Shown here: positions 62,870 through 64,000 of the stretch, piece by piece | How positions within the stretch are numbered: the stretch's first letter is position 1 | Layout: every line of letters begins with the position of its first letter | Position numbers and translations under genes: made by a program | Origin: Chryseobacterium sp. | Lineage (GTDB): Bacteria; Bacteroidota; Bacteroidia; Flavobacteriales; Weeksellaceae | Assembly (NCBI RefSeq): GCF_029240215.1 | Contig: NZ_JARBTK010000004.1 | Coordinates: 186,001 to 250,000, forward strand | Direction: 5' to 3' | DNA length: 64,000 nucleotides | Notes under the pieces: generated by a model | Database searches by the model: none | Told to the model about the DNA's origin: nothing | The model's input: only the letters and a program-made list of their open reading frames with translations

Positions 62870-64000
62870 ATGTACAAACAACTTTTATTATGTATTTCGT
62901 TATTATTTTTATTTTCCTGTGAAGATGAAACTAATACTTATGAAGTAGGAAGTTCCTGGATAGATGCTCAGTCTAAAATAGTGATGATTGATACTCTTAC
63001 AGTAAAGATGTCTACGATAATGATGGACTCTGTGGTTACTTCCGGGAAGAGTGTAATGATGACAGGGAATATAAAAGATCAAACCTTTGGACAGGTGTCT
63101 TCTTCTTCTCTTTTTGAACTCACACCTTCAAGCTACACCTTAACATCACCCACCACTGCGGTTTTTGATTCTATTGTAATGTATCTTACCAATACAGATT
63201 TTTATTACGGAGACACCCTTAAAACATTCAGGCTCAACGTTCATCCTATGTCTGACCGAATAAAGCTTAATAATGGATATCTTTATAATAAAAGTAATTT
63301 TAATTATTCAGCCAATTCTATAGGAAGTGCAGAATTTTATCCGAGACCAAAAACGGACAGCAGCTATGTGAAAATTCGTCTGGATCAATCTTACGGACAG
63401 ACACTTTTTAATACTTTAAAAAATAACGATGTCAATAATCAGGAATATTTTCTGAATTTCTATAAAGGTCTTGCGTTAATTCCTTCTTCTGATAATAATG
63501 CCATGCTGCGTTTCGGGATCAATTCTTCTTATCAGGTACAGATTAATAAAAGTACTAAAGAAAAGGTTTCAAACACCGTTAGAATGTATTATCATACCAC
63601 ATCACAAAACGGAACCGAAGTGGTAAAATATACATTAGATCTGAACCCAAGTACCTCTAATCAGTATAACAAAGTGCAAAGTAATTTTACTGGCTCTGAA
63701 CTGGCAGGTCTCACTTCTACAAACCCGATATCATCCGCTAATTTAGGAAACAAAACATATCTTATGGCAGGAATCGGAGTTTACACTAAGGTAGAAATTC
63801 CATATTTGAAGTCACTAAAAAATTTATATGAAAATTATAAGATCATTGATGCCAATTTTTCGGTAAGCCCTGTCGCCGGATATTATTCTAACAGTTTTTA
63901 TAATCCCAGCCCTCTTTATTATTATGTTGGTGACAAACTAAACCATATTGTAAGTGCATATACTTCTTCTGACGGGAGCAGTGAAATTACGGCGGATTTA
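62870..64000 (+). CDS. DUF4270 lipoprotein (3' end outside window)
   Basis: At least 377 codons, open to the window end. The protein begins MYKQLLLCISLLFLFSC with a lipobox Cys17 followed by EDET. DUF4270 features follow: SKIVMIDTLTVKMSTIMMDSV, GQVSSSSLFEL, FDSIVMYL and YEVGSSW. These are outer-membrane lipoproteins of unknown function that often pair with kelch and DUF4907 proteins in Flavobacteriia. The frame has no internal stop. Confidence 0.88.
   Translation, partial: MYKQLLLCISLLFLFSCEDETNTYEVGSSWIDAQSKIVMIDTLTVKMSTIMMDSVVTSGKSVMMTGNIKDQTFGQVSSSSLFELTPSSYTLTSPTTAVFDSIVMYLTNTDFYYGDTLKTFRLNVHPMSDRIKLNNGYLYNKSNFNYSANSIGSAEFYPRPKTDSSYVKIRLDQSYGQTLFNTLKNNDVNNQEYFLNFYKGLALIPSSDNNAMLRFGINSSYQVQINKSTKEKVSNTVRMYYHTTSQNGTEVVKYTLDLNPSTSNQYNKVQSNFTGSELAGLTSTNPISSANLGNKTYLMAGIGVYTKVEIPYLKSLKNLYENYKIIDANFSVSPVAGYYSNSFYNPSPLYYYVGDKLNHIVSAYTSSDGSSEITADL

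Overview
The window looks like chromosomal DNA of a Flavobacteriia member, most likely Chryseobacterium or a close Weeksellaceae relative. The DNA is AT-rich. Several secreted proteins carry type IX secretion (T9SS) sorting tails. Lineage-typical families are present (GLPGLI, DUF4270, DUF4907, DUF5777, FISUMP, choice-of-anchor L, DUF3467). Promoters fit the Bacteroidota pattern TTG-N17-20-TAnnTTTG rather than sigma-70 boxes. The genus is inferred from protein style, not from an rRNA gene.

Layout. 0-5.5 kb: small accessory genes, including rifampin ADP-ribosyltransferase arr, a DUF1801 protein, an LRR protein, a T9SS cargo protein and an outer-membrane barrel. 5.5-18.5 kb: housekeeping and metabolism, namely an ABC exporter, an alpha/beta hydrolase, a Crp-type regulator, truA, lpxK, a thioredoxin-like lipoprotein, dinB, a cytoplasmic alpha-amylase, a carboxylesterase, a divergent HxlR regulator/NmrA reductase pair and an ENPP-like phosphodiesterase. 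18.5-23.2 kb: a decayed XRE regulator, then a tight five-gene envelope operon (DUF5777 barrel, c-type cytochrome lipoprotein, YceI, ankyrin, DOMON-like T9SS protein) behind a Crp/Fnr regulator, with a CRP-like site between them.

23.2-29.2 kb: a compact accessory island bounded by a direct repeat of the 3' end of the DUF3467 gene. It holds a 12-unit 21-bp tandem array, a YadA-head-like surface protein flanked by two related small proteins, a small secreted protein ending in an RPPP tail, and a TPR-LuxR regulator broken by a stop codon and a frameshift. Helically phased 11-bp direct repeats lie upstream of the last two genes. 29.1-48.9 kb: the transcription/translation supercluster in reverse (tuf, tRNA-Trp, secE, nusG, rplK, rplA, rplJ, rplL, rpoB, rpoC, DUF3467). 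It is split between rplL and rpoB by a 5-kb surface-protein operon (RPPP-tail protein, choice-of-anchor L/DUF11 giant, FISUMP protein), and rpoB has its own strong promoter and a leader of about 320 nt.

49-64 kb: a DUF4394 lipoprotein, a CzcCBA-type metal efflux operon with an OmpR-type direct repeat in its promoter and a two-component system nearby, a GLPGLI protein, a LytS/LytTR pair, and a divergent DUF4907/kelch versus DUF4270 locus, the last gene running off the window.

The strongest candidates for something undescribed are the island at 23.2-29.2 kb and the recurring pair of an RPPP-tail protein followed by a large surface protein, seen in both accessory blocks. Several genes (dinB, lpxK, the thioredoxin, the Crp regulator, the phosphodiesterase) have a TAnnTTTG box so close to the start codon that near-leaderless mRNAs are implied.
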